The notes beneath the pieces were generated by a model. That model was not told the DNA's origin. It made no database searches and saw nothing but the letters and a program-made list of their open reading frames with translations. Shown here one piece after another: positions 15,959 to 23,600 of a stretch of DNA of 44,813 nt (its first letter is position 1; each line of letters begins with the position of its first letter). The DNA lies in the NCBI GenBank assembly GCA_014879735.1, contig JACSRN010000067.1, forward strand, positions 1-44,813, given 5' to 3'. Position numbers and translations under genes: made by a program. The stretch is from Paracoccaceae bacterium (GTDB lineage Bacteria; Pseudomonadota; Alphaproteobacteria; Rhodobacterales; Rhodobacteraceae).

Positions 15959-18034
15959 ATGATCGCCAACCGCTGGACCGAGACCGGGGCATCGCATTGG
16001 CAGGAGGCGGCGGGCGCGGATGCGCGGGCGCGGGAGCTGGCGCTTCGGGTCTATTCCTCGCGCCTGATCGGGCAGGACCCGGATCTGGTGATGCATGGCG
16101 GGGGCAACACCTCGCTGAAGGCGACGGCGCCGGACATGTTCGGCGAGGAACTGCGGGTGCTGCATGTCAAGGGTTCGGGCTGGGATCTGGACACGATCGA
16201 GGCGAAGGGCCTGCCGGCGGTGCGGCTTGATCCGTTGATGCAGCTGCGCGCCCTGCCCGCGCTGTCGGACGAGGCGATGGTGAATGTCCAGCGGCTGAAC
16301 CTTCTCGATGCGGGGGCGCCCAACCCGTCGGTCGAGACGCTGCTGCATGCCTGGATCCCGCATCGCTATGTCGACCATACCCATGCGACGGCCTTCCTGG
16401 TGCTTGCCAACCTGCCGGAGGTGGCCGCCGTCACGCGCGAGCTGTTCGGCGACCGGCTGACGCTGGTGCCCTATGTGATGCCGGGCTTTGCGCTGGCCCG
16501 GGCCGCCGCCGATGCCTTTGACCGGAACCCAGCGGCCGAGGGGCTGCTTCTGATCAACCACGGGCATTTTGCCTGGGGGCCGGATGCGAAATCCAGCTAT
16601 GACCGCATCGTCGCGCATACCAACCTGGTGGAGGCCTGGCTGGCCGACCGTCGCCCTGCCCCGCTGGTGCCGGCGGCGGCACTGCCCGCCGCCGATCCGG
16701 CATCTGCCGATCTTGCCCCCGTCCTGGCCGGGCTGCGCGGCGCGCTTGCCTCCTGCCTGCCGGAGGCCGCAGCTTTGCCGGTGCTGGATCTGCGCGATGG
16801 ACCTTCGGCCCGGGCCTTTGTCGCGCGGGACGACCTGGAGGATCTGGCGCTGCGTGGCGTGGCGACACCCGACCATGTGATCCGCACCAAGGGCGAAGTG
16901 CTGGTCCTGCGCCGCAATGCGCAGACGCCCGAAGGGATGCGCGCCGCGGTGGCCGATTTTGCCGATCGCTACCGTGGCTATTTTGCCGCCCATGTGGCGA
17001 GTGCCTCCGGACCCAAGAGCATGCTGGCACCGATGCCGGGCCTGGTCTGGCTGGAGGGTGCCGGAGTGCTCGGCGTGGGGGCCAGTGCCGCCGCGGCCCG
17101 GATCGCCGCCGATATCGGCCTTCAATCCGCCCGGGTCCGCGCCGATGGCGAGGCGGCGGGCGGCTTCCGCCCCATCGGACCGGCCGATCTGTTCGACATG
17201 GAATACTGGTCGCTGGAACAGGCAAAGCTGGGCAAGGGCAAGCCGCCCGCCCTGCAGGGCCGTGTCGTGCTGGTGACGGGCGGCGCCGGGGCCATCGGCC
17301 TTGCCACCGCCCGCGCCTTTGCGGCCGAAGGCGCCAGCCTCTTTCTGGTCGACCGCCAGGGCGAGGCGCTGGACGCCGCGGTCGCGGCGCTTGGCCGCGA
17401 CCATGGCGGCCATGGTTGCGACATCACGGCGCCCGGATCACCGGCGGCGGCCGTGGCCGCCTGTGTCCGCCGGTTCGGCGGGTTGGACATTCTGATATCG
17501 AATGCCGGTGCTGCGGTGACGGGCGAGATAGCCACCCTGCCCGACCGTGCCCTGCGCGACAGTTTCGAATTGAACTTCTTCGCCCATGTCGGCTTTGCCC
17601 AGGCCGCCGTCGCCATCTTTCGTGCCCAGGCGCAGGGCCGTGGTGCAAGGGGGGCGGAACCGGGGCAGATCCTGTTCAACGTCTCGAAACAGGCGGTGAA
17701 CCCCGGCCGGGGCTTTGCCGCCTATGGCCTGCCCAAGGCGACGACCTTCTTCCTGCTGCGCCAGCTTGCGCTGGAACTCGGGCCCGAGGGGATCCGGGTG
17801 AACGGCATCAACGCCGATCGAATCCGCTCAGGCCTGCTGACCCCGGGGATGATCGCCGCGCGGTCCTCGGCCCGGGGTGTCGACGAGGCGACCTATATGG
17901 CGGGCAACCTGCTGCAGGCCGAGGTCGAAGCCCGGCATGTGGCGGATGCCTTCGTGATGCTGGCGAAGGCAGAGCGGACGACGGCCCATGTGATGACGGT
18001 CGACGGCGGCAACATCGAGGCGGCGCTGCGCTAG
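15959..18034 (+). CDS. Bifunctional class II aldolase / short-chain dehydrogenase
   Basis: A 691-residue fusion. Residues 1-430 form a zinc class II aldolase: Glu126 and the zinc ligands His140, His142 (VDHTHATA) and His201 (INHGHF). Residues 434-691 are an SDR: TGGAGAIG (440-447), NAG (515-517), Ser576, Tyr589 and Lys593 (YGLPK). The best-known fusion of this kind cleaves rhamnulose-1-phosphate to DHAP and lactaldehyde, then oxidises the aldehyde. No rhamnose isomerase or kinase is present here. Beside mtnK-mtnA, the likely substrate is a 5-modified ribulose-1-phosphate, giving DHAP plus methylthioacetaldehyde or acetaldehyde, with the SDR converting the aldehyde in the same protein. GCAGGAGAATGCC precedes the ATG. 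The family is certain; the substrate is inferred. Confidence 0.9.
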   Translation: MIANRWTETGASHWQEAAGADARARELALRVYSSRLIGQDPDLVMHGGGNTSLKATAPDMFGEELRVLHVKGSGWDLDTIEAKGLPAVRLDPLMQLRALPALSDEAMVNVQRLNLLDAGAPNPSVETLLHAWIPHRYVDHTHATAFLVLANLPEVAAVTRELFGDRLTLVPYVMPGFALARAAADAFDRNPAAEGLLLINHGHFAWGPDAKSSYDRIVAHTNLVEAWLADRRPAPLVPAAALPAADPASADLAPVLAGLRGALASCLPEAAALPVLDLRDGPSARAFVARDDLEDLALRGVATPDHVIRTKGEVLVLRRNAQTPEGMRAAVADFADRYRGYFAAHVASASGPKSMLAPMPGLVWLEGAGVLGVGASAAAARIAADIGLQSARVRADGEAAGGFRPIGPADLFDMEYWSLEQAKLGKGKPPALQGRVVLVTGGAGAIGLATARAFAAEGASLFLVDRQGEALDAAVAALGRDHGGHGCDITAPGSPAAAVAACVRRFGGLDILISNAGAAVTGEIATLPDRALRDSFELNFFAHVGFAQAAVAIFRAQAQGRGARGAEPGQILFNVSKQAVNPGRGFAAYGLPKATTFFLLRQLALELGPEGIRVNGINADRIRSGLLTPGMIAARSSARGVDEATYMAGNLLQAEVEARHVADAFVMLAKAERTTAHVMTVDGGNIEAALR

Positions 18035-18087
18035 GACGGGCAGCCCGCCCCGCTGTTCGGGCATGGCGGCGCGGAGGAACGTGCCGT

Positions 18088-18987
18088 TCAGTGTCCGCCG
18101 TAGCGCAGGCGGTGGCGGCGTTCGATCCGCGCGAAAAGACGCGACAGGAAGAAGCAGAGCACGAAATACAGAACGGCGACGACGATATAGACCTCGAACC
18201 GTCGCTGGCTGGAGATGGCGAGTTCGGTGCCCACGAAGGTCAGTTCCTGCACCGAGATCAGCGACACGATGGAACTGTCCTTCACCAGCATGATGAACTG
18301 GTTGGCCAGCGGCGGGCTGATGGCACGAAAGGCCTGGGGCATCACGACCAGCCGGAACAGGTGCAGGGGGCCGAGGCCAAGGCTCTTGCCCGCCTCGATC
18401 TGCGATTCCGGCACGGAATCGATGCCGGCGCGGACGATCACGGCGATATAGGCCGCCTCGAACATGGCAAGGCTGATCACCCCGGCGATGAAGTTTTCAA
18501 GCAGGCGCGGTTCGCCCGCCGCGAAGTCGATCAGCCAGGTGGCCGTCGGCCCGAGATCGCGGACCCAGCGCGAGATGCCAAGCGCGGGCACGATCTGCGA
18601 CGAGACGAAGAAGTAGAAGACGAACAGGAAGACCAGCGGCGGAATGTTGCGGATCAGCCCGACATAGGCACCGCTGAGCAGCCGCGGCAGCAGGCGCATC
18701 CGGCTGCCCAGAATGCCCAGCACAAGGCCGAGGACGCTGGCGATGATCATGGCCCAGATCGACAGCCGGATCGTGGTGAACAGGCCCTCCAGCAGCAGGT
18801 TGGGCTCCCACCCGCCGGTTTCGGGATCGGGGCGGAAGAAGGCGCGCGGCAGGAAGGACCAGTTCCATTTGTAGATCAGCACGTCCGAGACGCGATAGGA
18901 GATAAAGGCCGCAAAAGCGACGACAAGGCCGATGATCACCAGATCAAGGCGGGTGAACCGGGGCTTTCGGTCGGGATCGGGATACAT
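18088..18987 (-). CDS. Amino acid ABC transporter permease (HisM/GlnP family)
   Basis: A 299-residue inner-membrane permease of the polar amino acid type. After a hydrophobic first helix and a periplasmic stretch (residues 40-65) it has GLFTTIRLSIWAMIIASVLGLVLG and GLIRNIPPLVFLFVFYFF. The ATPase-contact loop is AGIDSVPESQIEAGKSLGLGPLHLFRLVVMPQA, then KDSSIVSLISVQEL. It is the last gene of a permease-binding protein-permease operon and converges on the aldolase fusion. No matching ATP-binding gene lies nearby. Substrate unknown. Confidence 0.92.
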   Translation of the reverse strand: MYPDPDRKPRFTRLDLVIIGLVVAFAAFISYRVSDVLIYKWNWSFLPRAFFRPDPETGGWEPNLLLEGLFTTIRLSIWAMIIASVLGLVLGILGSRMRLLPRLLSGAYVGLIRNIPPLVFLFVFYFFVSSQIVPALGISRWVRDLGPTATWLIDFAAGEPRLLENFIAGVISLAMFEAAYIAVIVRAGIDSVPESQIEAGKSLGLGPLHLFRLVVMPQAFRAISPPLANQFIMLVKDSSIVSLISVQELTFVGTELAISSQRRFEVYIVVAVLYFVLCFFLSRLFARIERRHRLRYGGH

Positions 18988-19006
18988 TCATGCCTGCGCT
19001 TGGGTT

Positions 19007-19041
19007 TGCAGCAAGGGGCGGTCCGACCGTCCCTTGCTGCA
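19007..19041 (-). terminator. 16-bp hairpin after the amino acid binding-protein gene
   Basis: TGCAGCAAGGGGCGGT pairs with ACCGTCCCTTGCTGCA around a 3-base loop; one pair is G-T. It starts 17 bases past the binding-protein stop and precedes the second permease. It lacks a T-run on the transcribed strand. The position mirrors the hairpin at 8642-8670 and suggests partial termination or 3'-end protection of the binding-protein message. Confidence 0.6.
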
Positions 19042-19057
19042 GGGTTTTGGGGTTGGG

Positions 19058-19891
19058 CTATTCGGCGACCTGATCGGCCCAGGGGCGACCGCCGAACCAG
19101 TAGCTGTGACGCTCTTCAAGCCAGCCGTCGACGGTATGCAGCATGATCCAGTTCGAGAAGAAGTTCAGCGCATCCGGATCGCCCTTGCGCAGGACGAAAG
19201 CTTCGGACCCCGGGTTGATCGGCTCTTCGTTCGGGGCGAAGACGATCTCGGGGTTGTCGTAGATGGTGAAGGCCGGCAGCGGCTGCGACGACATCATCAC
19301 CTGTGCATTGCCGTTCAGCACCTCTTGCACGGTCTGGTTCTGGTCGTCGAACACGCGCAGCGTGGCCTTGGGGAAATTCGCCTTGATATAGTCGCAGGGC
19401 GTGGCGCCGCGGCGGCAGGTGAAGGTGATGTCGGGCGAGTTGTAGTCATCGGGCCATTTCAGGCCCTTGGTCGATGCGATATGCGCCATCACCCCCACCG
19501 AGGAATGCGCGTAGGGCATGGTGAAATTGACGGTCAGGTTGCGCTGCGGCGTGATCGACATGCCGCCGATGATGACGTCGAAATTCCCCGCCAGCAGCGC
19601 CGGGATGATGCCGTCCCAGGCGGTGGGCACGAATTCGATCTCGACGCCCATGTCCTCGGCCAGTTTCTTGGCGACATCGACCTCGAAGCCGATCAGGTCG
19701 CCGTTCTTGTCGCGCATGGCCCAGGGCACGAAGGTCGACAGGCCGACGCGCAGCATGCCGCGCTGCTTGATCGTTTCGATCACGCTGTCGGCCGCCAGCG
19801 CCTGCTGGGTGTCCTGCGCCTGGACAGGTGGGCCGGCGGCCAGGCCCAGGGCCGTGACCGCAGCGAGTGCGATAGTGCGGAAGAGTTTCAT
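19058..19891 (-). CDS. Amino acid ABC transporter substrate-binding protein (family 3)
   Basis: A 277-residue periplasmic protein. The signal peptide MKLFRTIALAAVTALGLAAG.. ends near VQAQ. The mature protein shows the SBP family 3 pattern: GMLRVGLSTFVPWAMRDKNGDLIGFEVDVAKKLAEDMG, FDVIIGGMSITPQRNLTVNFT and YAHSSVGV. The cysteine pair in FTCRRGATPCDYI may form a disulfide. AGGAG lies 7 bases before the ATG at 19891; a TTG six bases earlier is less likely. It binds a polar amino acid or amino acid derivative. The divergent operon carries a deacylase and oxygenases, so an N-acylated or methylated amino acid is possible. Confidence 0.92.
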   Translation of the reverse strand: MKLFRTIALAAVTALGLAAGPPVQAQDTQQALAADSVIETIKQRGMLRVGLSTFVPWAMRDKNGDLIGFEVDVAKKLAEDMGVEIEFVPTAWDGIIPALLAGNFDVIIGGMSITPQRNLTVNFTMPYAHSSVGVMAHIASTKGLKWPDDYNSPDITFTCRRGATPCDYIKANFPKATLRVFDDQNQTVQEVLNGNAQVMMSSQPLPAFTIYDNPEIVFAPNEEPINPGSEAFVLRKGDPDALNFFSNWIMLHTVDGWLEERHSYWFGGRPWADQVAE

Positions 19892-19944
19892 CGGCAATCT
19901 CCTGTTGGTTGTGGTTTCGTTTCTTTACGTTGCGGGGGGCGGCG

Positions 19945-20787
19945 TCATCGCCGCTGCGACCGTCGGACCCGTCGCTCCAGATCGCGCGACAGTCCCGACA
20001 GGCTGGCCGTCAGCACCAGATAGATGCCGGCCACCGTCAGCCAGACCTCGAAGGTCATGATCGTGTCGGCGATCAGGTTGCGGCCCTCGTTCGTCAGGTC
20101 AAAGATCGCAATGGTCGAGACGATGGCCGAACTCTTGATCAGGTTGACCAGCGACGAGGTCAGCGGCGGCAGCATCAGCGGCACCGCCTGTGGCAGCACG
20201 ACCCGCGCATAGGTCACGCGCTTGCCCAGCCCGAGGGCGGAGGCCGCCTCCCACTGGCCGCGGCGCACCGACAGGATGCCGCCGCGGATGATCTCGGAGA
20301 TGAACGAGGCCTCGAAGACGGCAAGGCACAGGACGCCGGTCCAGAACCGCTCGATCCCGAGGATCGGCGAGAGGACGAAGTAGAACAGATACATCTGCAC
20401 CAGAAGCGGCGTGTTGCGGATCGCCTCGAGATAGACGGTCGACAGTGCCCGCCCCGAGAATGACCGCGACAGCCGCAGCAGGGCCACGACCAGCCCGATG
20501 CCAAGCGCCAGCGGCGCGGCGGCAAGCGTCACCTCCAGCGTCACGCCCAGGCCGCGAACAAGCGGCCCCGCGATCAGTTCGCCATCGATGCGGCGAAAGA
20601 AGAACTGCGGCACCCGGTACCATTGCCAATTGTAATGCATGGCCGCGGCACCGGCCAAGATACCCCAGAGAATCAGTCCGGCACCGGCCAGGAACATCAG
20701 CCAATCTGACAGATTCCGCCGCAAGGCCCTGCGACGGAACCGTTTGCTGTAGCTTTCGAAGGCCTGGGCGGCGTCGGGCTGGGTCAT
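19945..20787 (-). CDS. Amino acid ABC transporter permease (HisQ/GltJ family)
   Basis: A 280-residue membrane protein, first gene of the importer operon. A charged N-terminus (SKRFRRRALRRN) is followed by a hydrophobic helix. LGVTLEVTLAAAPLALGIGLVVALLRLS and EAIRNTPLLVQMYLFYF are typical of the family. The ATPase-contact loop is GGILSVRRGQWEAASALGLGKRVTYARVVLPQAVPLMLPPL, then KSSAIVSTIAIFDL. It pairs with the second permease to form a heterodimeric channel. The promoter lies in the 221-base gap shared with the XRE-cupin regulator gene, where an operator-like element occurs. Confidence 0.92.
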   Translation of the reverse strand: MTQPDAAQAFESYSKRFRRRALRRNLSDWLMFLAGAGLILWGILAGAAAMHYNWQWYRVPQFFFRRIDGELIAGPLVRGLGVTLEVTLAAAPLALGIGLVVALLRLSRSFSGRALSTVYLEAIRNTPLLVQMYLFYFVLSPILGIERFWTGVLCLAVFEASFISEIIRGGILSVRRGQWEAASALGLGKRVTYARVVLPQAVPLMLPPLTSSLVNLIKSSAIVSTIAIFDLTNEGRNLIADTIMTFEVWLTVAGIYLVLTASLSGLSRDLERRVRRSQRR

Positions 20788-20867
20788 CCTGGCTTCCGGT
20801 CAGAGACATCGATAAGGTGCTTTCATAATCCCCGTTTTGGCGCGCATCTCAAGGAATTCTATTAACA

Positions 20868-20884
20868 AGAGAAATTTCTACTAC
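20868..20884. promoter_or_regulatory. Operator-like element, copy 1 (upstream of XRE-cupin gene and ABC operon)
   Basis: AGAGAAATTTCTACTAC contains the perfect palindrome AGAAATTTCT and, read on the other strand, matches 16 of 17 bases of the element at 21617-21633. It lies 81 bases upstream of the permease start and 125 upstream of the regulator start, in a locally AT-rich patch. The likely binder is the XRE-cupin protein encoded between the two copies. Confidence 0.6.
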
Positions 20885-21008
20885 CAAATGTCCCTTTTCG
20901 GCCTGCAGCCCGGCCGGCCCCTGCGGTGCGGCATGCGGCAGCGAGGCAATTGCTCCGCGCTTCGGCCCGTGCCAACCTGCGCCGGTTCGTGAAGACGGGG
21001 CGGGGCAT

Positions 21009-21608
21009 ATGAGCGTTGACGAGCAATCCGGCGGCCTGGCCAAGGAGGATCTCGACCATCAGGTCGGGATTGCCCTGCGCGGGGCGCGGTCGCAGTCCGG
21101 CCTGACACTGGCCGAGCTTTCGGCGAAATCCGGGGTCTCGACCGCGATGATCTCGAAGATCGAGCGCGGTCAGGTCTCGCCCTCGCTCGTCACGCTCAGT
21201 GCGCTGGCGCGGGCGATGGGGATGCCGATCATCAATTTCTTTGCCGGCACGGTCGAGATGCACGAGGTTTCGCTGGTCCGCACGGGCGAAGGGACCACCG
21301 TTCGCCGCGCGGGATCGACCTATGGCCACAGTTACAAGCAGCTGGGCCGGATCGCGACTGGCGGGATGGAGTTCGAATCCTACCTGATCACGCTGGCGGC
21401 GCCGGTGCGCGGCACGCCGGTCTTCCAGCATGGCGGTGTCGAGATGATGCATCTGCTGGAGGGCGACCTCAGCTACCGCATCGGCGATGACGTCTACACG
21501 CTTTATCCCGGCGATACCCTGACCTTCGAAGCCAGCGTGCCCCATGGCCCCGTGCATGTCGAGGCGGCGCGGGCGCTGTTCCTGACAATCATCGCCCGGC
21601 CAAGGTAA
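21009..21608 (+). CDS. XRE-family regulator with C-terminal cupin domain
   Basis: A 199-residue regulator. The helix-turn-helix (LTLAELSAKSGVSTAMISKIERG, about residues 32-54) is followed by a cupin sensor near 115-190 (GVEMMHLLEGDLSYRIGDDVYTLYPGDTLTF, HGPVHV). Relatives such as PuuR control amine and amino acid catabolism and bind small molecules in the cupin. It sits between the divergent importer operon and the oxygenase operon, each flanked by the same sequence element, so it probably controls both and itself. The Shine-Dalgarno sequence is poor (GGGGCGGGGCAT). Confidence 0.92.
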   Translation: MSVDEQSGGLAKEDLDHQVGIALRGARSQSGLTLAELSAKSGVSTAMISKIERGQVSPSLVTLSALARAMGMPIINFFAGTVEMHEVSLVRTGEGTTVRRAGSTYGHSYKQLGRIATGGMEFESYLITLAAPVRGTPVFQHGGVEMMHLLEGDLSYRIGDDVYTLYPGDTLTFEASVPHGPVHVEAARALFLTIIARPR

Positions 21609-21616
21609 ATTTCTCT

Positions 21617-21633
21617 GTAGTAGAAATATCTCT
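21617..21633. promoter_or_regulatory. Operator-like element, copy 2 (upstream of the oxygenase operon)
   Basis: GTAGTAGAAATATCTCT lies 9 bases past the regulator stop and 44 before the desaturase start. It differs from the reverse complement of the 20868-20884 element at one base. A second half-site, AAATTTCTCT, precedes it, giving TTTCT and AGAAA in inverted arrangement. TATAAC at 21640-21645 may be the -10 box of the following operon. Confidence 0.6.
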
Positions 21634-21677
21634 TAGTGGTATAACCTCCTCGGATGCGATCTCCGAAGGAGCGACTC

Positions 21678-22655
21678 ATGGCCGAGGCCGTACTGACACC
21701 CATCACCCAGGCGCTGCAGGAGGGCGCGCTTTCCCGCAAGGAGCTGAAGGCGCTGATGCAACGGTCTGACCGGCCGACACTGATCCGGCTGGCGATCTGG
21801 CTGGCCCTGCTGATCGTGACGGGCGGGATGATCACTCTGGCGATGGACAGCTGGCTGCTGTGGCCGGCGATGTTCCTGCATGGCATCCTTCTGGTGCATC
21901 TCTTCTCGCTCGAACATGAATGCGTGCATTACACCCCGTTCCGCACCCGGTGGCTGAACGACGTGGCGGGCAATATCTGCGGCTTTGTCATCGCGTTGCC
22001 GTTCCAGTTCTTCCGCTATGAACATTGCGACCATCATACCTATACCCAGTTGAAGGGCCGCGACCCCGAGTTGATCGAATTGCCGATCTCGGTGTGGAAA
22101 TATCTCTGGTACGTTTCGTCGCTGCCCTATTGGTGGGCCAAGGTGAAGGAATTCGCCCGCCATGCCGCGGGCCGGCTGAGCCAGGACGACCGGACCTTCG
22201 TGCCCAAGGAGGCCGAGGCCGCGGTGATCCGCGAGGCCAGGGTGATGCTGGGGCTTTATGCGGCGATCCTGATCGCCTCGGCCGTCAGCGGCTGGTGGGG
22301 TGCGATCTGGTACTGGTGGCTGCCCGTCGCGCTGGGAGAGCCGGTAATGCGGGCGATCCGGCTGACCGAACATGTCGGCCGGCCCAATGTGCGCGACATG
22401 CGCGAGAACACCCGCACCAATCTGGTCAGCGCGCCGTCCTCGTTCCTGTGCTGGAACATGAACTATCACGCCGAGCATCACTATGCCTCGTCGGTGCCCT
22501 ACCACGCCCTGCCGCGCCTGCATGAAAAGCTGCAGGGCTATGTCTATGTCGAACCGCGCGGCTATCTGGGTGCGCATCTCGACATCCTGTCGCAACTGAC
22601 CGGGCGCAAGCGGCGCAGCGACGACAGGCCTGCCGAAGGCATGTCGCTCGAATGA
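21678..22655 (+). CDS. Membrane di-iron fatty acid desaturase/hydroxylase-family protein
   Basis: A 325-residue membrane enzyme with the eight-histidine di-iron pattern: HECVH (His80, His84), HCDHH (His116, 119, 120) and HAEHH (His264, 267, 268). Hydrophobic segments lie at about 37-58, 62-77, 97-112, 189-205 and 208-221. The family hydroxylates or desaturates with O2. The Rieske protein encoded next, overlapping by ATGA, is its probable electron donor. Such small desaturase-like enzymes also act on non-lipid compounds, and the catabolic neighbours favour that here. The start at 21678 follows GAAGGAGCGACTC; a longer frame from 21654 lacks this. Confidence 0.88.
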   Translation: MAEAVLTPITQALQEGALSRKELKALMQRSDRPTLIRLAIWLALLIVTGGMITLAMDSWLLWPAMFLHGILLVHLFSLEHECVHYTPFRTRWLNDVAGNICGFVIALPFQFFRYEHCDHHTYTQLKGRDPELIELPISVWKYLWYVSSLPYWWAKVKEFARHAAGRLSQDDRTFVPKEAEAAVIREARVMLGLYAAILIASAVSGWWGAIWYWWLPVALGEPVMRAIRLTEHVGRPNVRDMRENTRTNLVSAPSSFLCWNMNYHAEHHYASSVPYHALPRLHEKLQGYVYVEPRGYLGAHLDILSQLTGRKRRSDDRPAEGMSLE

Positions 22656-22999
22656 CCGGGACGGAGGAAAAAGCCGCGCCCGAGGCGCGCGGCAAGACCT
22701 GGCAGCCGCTGATCGCGGTGGCCGATCTGGAAAAGGGCGATGTCACCCCCGTTACGCTGGGTCGGCGCGCGCTGGCCGTCTACGACACGGTGGACGGGAT
22801 TTTCGTCAGCCTTGCGCGCTGCACCCATGGCGGGGCGGATCTCTGCGACGGTTATTTCGATGGGCGGCATATCGAATGCCCCCTGCATCAGGGCCTGTTC
22901 GACGCCCGCACCGGCAAACCGCTGGCTGCCCCCGCCCGGGTGCCGCTGCGGATGATCGAGGCGCGGGTGGTGGACGGTCAGGTCCAGGTCCTGCTTTAG
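22652..22999 (+). CDS. Rieske-type [2Fe-2S] ferredoxin
   Basis: A 115-residue soluble protein with both Rieske ligand boxes: C57-T-H59 (ARCTHGGADL) and C76-P-L-H79 (ECPLHQGLFD). The short length and absence of a catalytic domain make it an electron carrier rather than an oxygenase subunit. Overlap with the desaturase-like gene (ATGA) suggests fixed stoichiometry with that enzyme. No reductase gene is nearby, so it would rely on a shared NAD(P)H reductase. Confidence 0.93.
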   Translation: MTGTEEKAAPEARGKTWQPLIAVADLEKGDVTPVTLGRRALAVYDTVDGIFVSLARCTHGGADLCDGYFDGRHIECPLHQGLFDARTGKPLAAPARVPLRMIEARVVDGQVQVLL

Positions 23000-23012
23000 A
23001 AAGGGTTCCCCC

Positions 23013-23600
23013 ATGTCCGCCTGGATCCACATGATCCCCGACGAAGAGGCAGATGCCGATCTGCTGGATGCTCTGGCGCTGGCGCGTACGCCGCATGGCA
23101 CGGTCGACAATGTGATGCGGGTGCATTCACTGCGCCCCAACACCATGCGCGGCCATGTGATCCTGTATCGCGCCGCGCTGCATGATGCGGCGAACACGCT
23201 GCCGATGTGGCTGCAGGAGACGATCAGTTCCTATGTCTCGATCCTGAACGATTGCCCCTATTCGCTGGCAAACCACTGGAAGAACGCCCGCCATCTGATC
23301 GGCGATGCCGCCCGTGCCGATGCGATCGAGGCGGCGCTGCAGGCGCGGCGGCCGCAGGACGCCTTCTCGGGCGCCGAACTGGCGCTGATGGCCTATGCCG
23401 AGAAACTGACGCTTTCGCCGGGGCGGATGGTCGCGTCCGATGTCGAAGGCTTGCGCGCCGCGGGCCTGGACGACGGCCAGATCCTCGAGGCGAACCAGAT
23501 CATCGGCTATTTCAACTATGTCAACCGGCTGCTGAACGGGCTGGGGGTTTCGACCGCCGGCGATGTCGTGGGCTATTACGCCGGAGGGGAGGCAGGCTGA
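23013..23600 (+). CDS. AhpD-like / carboxymuconolactone decarboxylase-family protein (peroxidase-related)
   Basis: A 195-residue all-alpha protein of the peroxidase-related CMD family. The AhpD-type relay aligns with Glu69, Cys81 and His88 at exactly the usual spacing, but the second cysteine of the C-x-x-C pair is Ser84 (CPYS). A thiol-disulfide peroxidase cycle like that of AhpD is therefore unlikely as written; other CMD proteins act without the pair. It lies 13 bases after the Rieske gene and overlaps the deacylase gene by one base (TGATG), so it belongs to this oxidative operon. Confidence 0.85.
   Translation: MSAWIHMIPDEEADADLLDALALARTPHGTVDNVMRVHSLRPNTMRGHVILYRAALHDAANTLPMWLQETISSYVSILNDCPYSLANHWKNARHLIGDAARADAIEAALQARRPQDAFSGAELALMAYAEKLTLSPGRMVASDVEGLRAAGLDDGQILEANQIIGYFNYVNRLLNGLGVSTAGDVVGYYAGGEAG

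Noticed and set aside
14873-17413. Extension of the SorC-type regulator to 846 residues
   Set aside because: The added N-terminal 520 residues are antisense to the aldolase fusion and look like shadow sequence; a ribosome site and the family start lie at 15847.
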